Position numbers and translations under genes: made by a program. This document shows, piece after piece, positions 60,696 to 64,000 of a DNA stretch of 64,000 nt (within the stretch, counting starts at the first letter, position 1; each line of letters opens with the position of its first letter). The stretch is from Desulfovibrio porci (lineage in GTDB: Bacteria; Desulfobacterota; Desulfovibrionia; Desulfovibrionales; Desulfovibrionaceae). The notes below the pieces were generated by a model, which ran no database searches, was not told where the DNA came from, and saw only the letters and a list, made by a program, of their open reading frames with translations. Where the stretch lies: NCBI RefSeq assembly GCF_009696265.1, contig NZ_VUMH01000014.1, positions 19,246-83,245 of the forward strand, read 5' to 3'.

Positions 60696-62928
60696 CGCCG
60701 CCCTCCTTCACATAACCGCAGCCCTTGACCGGACAAATGACCTTGACCCCGTCCCGGCTCTTCTTCTCCACCAGATAGGGAGAATCGCAGCGCGGGCAGG
60801 GGCCGGGCACAGGCTTGTCCCAGAGAGCGAAATCGCACTGGGGATACTGGTCGCAGGAATAAAAGATCTTGCCGCGCTTGCTGCTCTTTTCCACCAGACT
60901 GCCCTTGCCGCAGCGCGGGCAGGGCACGCCCGTGGAAAAGGGCGCGGCATAGTCGCAGGCCGGATATCCCGTGCAGGCGATGAAACGGCTGCCGGTACGC
61001 GATTTCTTGATCACCAGATCCTTGCCGCAGCGCGGGCACTGGCCCACTTTTTCATACTGCGGCTTTTCCTGGGCCACGGCCTCCACCTTGCCGTCCTCGG
61101 TGCGCGCGAAATTGCTGGTGTAGCGGCATTCCGGATAGCCGGAACAGGCCAGAAACGCGCCCGCCTTGCCGAACTTGATCAACAGGGGCTTGCCGCATTC
61201 CGGGCAGGGCAGGTCCGTGGGCAGGCCGCCCTTGAGACTCTGCATGTTCTTGGCCGCGGCCTCCAGGGTGGGGTTGAAATCCGCCGCGAAGGCGCGCATC
61301 AGGTCCACCCAGTTTTCGCCGCCCTCGGCCACCTTGTCCAGACCTTCCTCCATCTGGGCCGTGAAGCCCACGTCCATGAGCCTGGCGAAATGCTCCACGA
61401 GTTGGCGGCAGACCACCCGCCCCAGGTCCGTGGGCACAAAGTGGCGTTCGGTCAGCTGCACATAGTCGCGGTCCTGCAGGGTGGAAATGATGGCCGCGTA
61501 GGTGGAGGGCCGGCCGATGCCCAGCTCTTCCAGCTCGCGCACCAGACTGGCTTCGCTGTAGCGGGCCGGGGGCTGGGTGAACTTCTGCTCCTTGTCCAGT
61601 TTGTTCAGGATCAGGGTTTGCCCGGCCGCGAGCGGCGGCAGTTCGGCGTCCGCCTCCTCCTTGCCGCGCGGCAGCACGGCCAGAAAACCGGAAAAGAGCA
61701 GACGCTCGCCCTTGGCGCGCCAGAGGGTATGGGCGCAGGCGATCAGGGCCGTGGTGTCGTGGAAGCGGGCCCCGGCCATCTGCGAGGCCACGAAACGCGA
61801 CCAGATCAGGCGGTAGAGATTGTACTGCTCCGGCGGCAGATACGGTTTGACCATGTCCGGCGTGATGGTCACGTCCACCGGGCGGATGGCTTCGTGGGCG
61901 TCCTGGGCTCCGCCTTTGGCCTTGTAGATGCGGGCCTTTTTGGGCAGATGGTCCTGGCCGAAAGTCTGGACGATAAAGTCCCTGGCCGCCTGGCGCGCCT
62001 CGTCGGCAATGCGCGTGGAGTCCGTGCGCATGTAGGTGATCAGGGCCGTGAGCCCCTTGTCGCCCAGCTCCACGCCTTCATAGAGGCGCTGGGCGATGTT
62101 CATGGTGCGCTTGGCCGTGTAGGACAGGCGCTGGTTGGCCGCCTGTTGCAGGGTGGAGGTGATGAAGGGCGGCTGGGGGGCGCGTTCGCGCTCCTTTTCC
62201 TCCACGCTTTCCACCACAAAGGGTTTGCCCCTGAGCGCGGCTTCCAGGCTGTCCGCCTGCTCCGCATTGCTGATGACGGCCTTTTTGCCGCTGATCTTGA
62301 CCAGTTCCGCTTTGAACGGCGGCGGCGCGGCGGCGGCGAGCAGCGCCTTGAACAGCCAGTATTCCTCGGGCTTGAAGGCTTCACGCTCGGCCTCGCGCTC
62401 CACGATCAGGCGCAGGGCCACGGACTGCACGCGCCCGGCGGAAATGCCGCGTTTGATGGTTTTCCAGAGCAGGGGCGAAATCTTGTAGCCCACCAGACGG
62501 TCCAGCACGCGCCTGGCCTGCTGGGCGTCAAAAAGATGGCCGTTGAGCTCACGCGGGTGCTCCAGGGCTTCCTTGACGGCCTTGGCCGTGATCTCGTTGA
62601 ACTGGATGCGCTTGATATCCTTGGCCTTGTCGCGAATCAGCTCAGCCACGTGCCAGGCGATGGCCTCACCCTCGCGGTCCGGGTCGGGGGCCAGATAAAC
62701 CGTATCGGCCTTGGCCGCGGCGGCGCGCAGTTCGCTGACGACATTTTTCTTGTTTTCAATCACTTCGTAATGGGGCGCAAAGTTATTGGCCTCGTCCACG
62801 CCCAGGGAGCTGGAGGGCAGATCGCGCACGTGGCCCACGCTGGCCTGCACCGTATACTGCGGCCCCAGAAATTTTTTGATGGTCTTCACCTTGGCCGGGG
62901 ATTCCACTATGATCAACTGCTTGCCCAT
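60688..62928 (-). CDS. topA: DNA topoisomerase I
   Basis: The 746-residue type IA topoisomerase begins with the TOPRIM domain (LIIVESPAKVKTIKKFL, LAPDPDREGEAIAWH with the metal-binding DPDRE), continues with RAQSVALRL-like GRVQSVALRLI, and has the active-site Tyr in ALITYMRTDSTRI. Four zinc ribbons follow (CPECGKPLL, CPRCGKDLV, CPRCGKGSL and CPRCDSPYL starts), the last ending CPVKGC. It relaxes negative supercoils. All catalytic residues are present. Confidence 0.96.
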   Translation of the reverse strand: MGKQLIIVESPAKVKTIKKFLGPQYTVQASVGHVRDLPSSSLGVDEANNFAPHYEVIENKKNVVSELRAAAAKADTVYLAPDPDREGEAIAWHVAELIRDKAKDIKRIQFNEITAKAVKEALEHPRELNGHLFDAQQARRVLDRLVGYKISPLLWKTIKRGISAGRVQSVALRLIVEREAEREAFKPEEYWLFKALLAAAAPPPFKAELVKISGKKAVISNAEQADSLEAALRGKPFVVESVEEKERERAPQPPFITSTLQQAANQRLSYTAKRTMNIAQRLYEGVELGDKGLTALITYMRTDSTRIADEARQAARDFIVQTFGQDHLPKKARIYKAKGGAQDAHEAIRPVDVTITPDMVKPYLPPEQYNLYRLIWSRFVASQMAGARFHDTTALIACAHTLWRAKGERLLFSGFLAVLPRGKEEADAELPPLAAGQTLILNKLDKEQKFTQPPARYSEASLVRELEELGIGRPSTYAAIISTLQDRDYVQLTERHFVPTDLGRVVCRQLVEHFARLMDVGFTAQMEEGLDKVAEGGENWVDLMRAFAADFNPTLEAAAKNMQSLKGGLPTDLPCPECGKPLLIKFGKAGAFLACSGYPECRYTSNFARTEDGKVEAVAQEKPQYEKVGQCPRCGKDLVIKKSRTGSRFIACTGYPACDYAAPFSTGVPCPRCGKGSLVEKSSKRGKIFYSCDQYPQCDFALWDKPVPGPCPRCDSPYLVEKKSRDGVKVICPVKGCGYVKEGGDA

Positions 62929-63164
62929 GCGCCGTCCTCATCCGGATGCCGGGCGCTGCCGCGGGGGGCCGCCGACGCTCCGGGTTCATTGCATTTATTA
63001 TTGTAGGGGCAAGATACGACAAACGCGGGCGGCGTCAAGTGCGGCGGCCGGGCGGCCCTCCGCTGACACGGCCCCTCCGGCTGGACAGGCGCGTCCATCT
63101 GGGCTACTGAGATAATGCCAGTCGGTCCGGGACGTTGCCCGGACACGGCCCCAAAGGACTGTAT

Positions 63165-63872
63165 ATGCGCGCGTTTCATTGGTCATGCCGCCATCTCCTG
63201 CCGCTCTGCCTGCTGCTTCTCGGTCTGCTGGCCGCTTGCGCCGGACGTCAGGCCGGGGACGCCGCTGCGGGACAAGACGGCATGGGGGGCGGCGCCCCGG
63301 TGCAGGGGCCTTTCGATCCCCTGCCGCGCGTGTCCGTCAGATCCGGCCAGAGCGTGCACGTGGCCGTCAGCGGCGGCGAGCCCAATCTGAACGCGGATCT
63401 GCAATCCATGCTCACGGCCTACATCCAGAGCGAGCGCGGCCTCACCCCGGCCGACGCGGCCAACGCCGCCGACATTCTGGTACGCGTGCGCATTGAGGAT
63501 ATTTACCCGCTGGGTTCCAAAAACGAACCGGTCAGCGCGGGCAAGGCCCTGGGCGGCGCGGCCACTGGAGCCATGCTGGGCATGCTGCTGGGCAGCGCCG
63601 TGGACGTCAACGGCCGCAGTGGCGCGGGCTGGGGAGCGGGCGGCGGCGCATTACTGGGCCTGGGCGTGGCCATGCTGGACAGCCGGGGCAAAAGCAAGGT
63701 CTGGGGCCTGCGGGCCAGGGTGGGCATCCGTTCCGACGGCCGAGAACCCGCTGAGACCGACATGCGTCAGGTGGCCGTCAGCGCCGAGGGGTCGGACATG
63801 GGCCGTGAGGACTGTCTGCCCGCTCTGGAGGACAAGCTGAGTCTGGAAGTGCTCAACGCCCTCGCGCCCTAG
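63165..63872 (+). CDS. Lipoprotein with glycine-zipper membrane segment
   Basis: The 235-residue protein starts at ATG 63165 after AAAGGA; the upstream extension from 63135 has no ribosome site. The lipobox LLAAC places the modified Cys at residue 25. The mature part has an ADILVRVRIEDIYPL strand, then GKALGGAATGAMLGMLLGSAV and GAGWGAGGGALLGLGVAML, two Gly-zipper helices, and a final mixed domain. The pattern is reminiscent of TraT-like outer membrane lipoproteins, but the match is loose. It is divergent from topA with a 236-base spacer. Confidence 0.7.
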   Translation: MRAFHWSCRHLLPLCLLLLGLLAACAGRQAGDAAAGQDGMGGGAPVQGPFDPLPRVSVRSGQSVHVAVSGGEPNLNADLQSMLTAYIQSERGLTPADAANAADILVRVRIEDIYPLGSKNEPVSAGKALGGAATGAMLGMLLGSAVDVNGRSGAGWGAGGGALLGLGVAMLDSRGKSKVWGLRARVGIRSDGREPAETDMRQVAVSAEGSDMGREDCLPALEDKLSLEVLNALAP

Positions 63873-63895
63873 GTGTAGAGTGTCAACACGTTGTT

Positions 63896-63981
63896 CACCC
63901 TCCGCTCAGCCTTGAGGCTGGAGGTTTTCTGCCAAGAGCCGTATGCGGACGCACAAAGTTGTAGCGATGCGTCCAGACCGG
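63896..63981 (+). repeat. Repeat C, copy 2 (structured 86-base element)
   Basis: Homologue of 17266-17352: CACCCTCC start, CAGCC-TTGA-GGCTG hairpin, the shared 15-mer GCCAAGAGCCGTATG (63931-63945), then a GGACGCA/TGCGTCC stem. It follows the lipoprotein gene by 23 bases. The window ends 19 bases later, so its downstream neighbour is not visible. Confidence 0.55.
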
Positions 63982-64000
63982 CAAGTTCGCTGTTCTTTTC

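Noticed and set aside
60532..63006. 824-codon plus-strand open frame
   Set aside because: It is opposite topA and xdhC, whose catalytic motifs are complete.
1..64000. CRISPR arrays, tRNA or rRNA genes
   Set aside because: No regularly spaced direct repeats and no tRNA or rRNA-like segments were noticed in the gene-free stretches on reading both strands.

Overview
The window looks like chromosomal DNA of a high-GC, flagellated, sulfate-reducing deltaproteobacterium of the Desulfovibrio type. Three things point there. The archaeal-type start of the shikimate pathway (ADH synthase plus 3-dehydroquinate synthase II) is joined to pheA-aroA-tyrA, as in Desulfovibrio. The flagellar block runs flhB-flhA ... 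flhF-flhG-fliA-cheY-fliL, with sigma-54-like promoters. C_GCAxxG_C_C and XdhC-type proteins are also present. No rRNA, tRNA or CRISPR array was seen.

Layout. 1-7300: a broken hypothetical gene with an in-frame UGA, then a PreP-like M16C protease, a sulfotransferase-like protein, a CbiR-like cobamide remodelling protein, a DHH phosphoesterase and a methyltransferase. 7310-10690: a minus-strand dcyD/cuyA-like lyase, an NhaC-type antiporter and a GntR regulator; one 15-base palindromic site lies in front of both the lyase and the regulator. 10880-16415: the aromatic amino acid operon, preceded by a 33-residue leader peptide with 7 aromatic residues out of 9 and overlapping antiterminator and terminator stems, i.e. 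a transcription attenuator. 16422-18702: an exported protein and an MFS carrier. 18920-33570: flagellar export, placement and sigma factor genes, split by a non-flagellar insert (DUF533, C_GCAxxG_C_C, surface carbohydrate, mtnA, exported protein, DUF3467). 33572-34029: two MITE-like repeats.

34198-46849 is an accessory amino acid and peptide region: Tat-exported amidase, gamma-glutamyltransferase broken by UAG, a GntR regulator divergent from a saccharopine-dehydrogenase-like/NhaC/SNF/ProC operon, an orphan taurine-type binding protein and a CoA-acylating semialdehyde dehydrogenase. 47211-54836 holds an AraC regulator, a small exported protein and a complete RND efflux operon. 55443-58264 holds a chemoreceptor and an intact IS1595/IS1016-type insertion sequence with 8-bp target duplication. 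58704-63872 holds a membrane protein, XdhC, TopA and a lipoprotein.

The strongest new observations are the aromatic leader-peptide attenuator, the shared GntR operator, three dispersed repeat families (two with terminal inverted repeats), a run of hairpins in front of flhF, and two genes broken by single in-frame stops.
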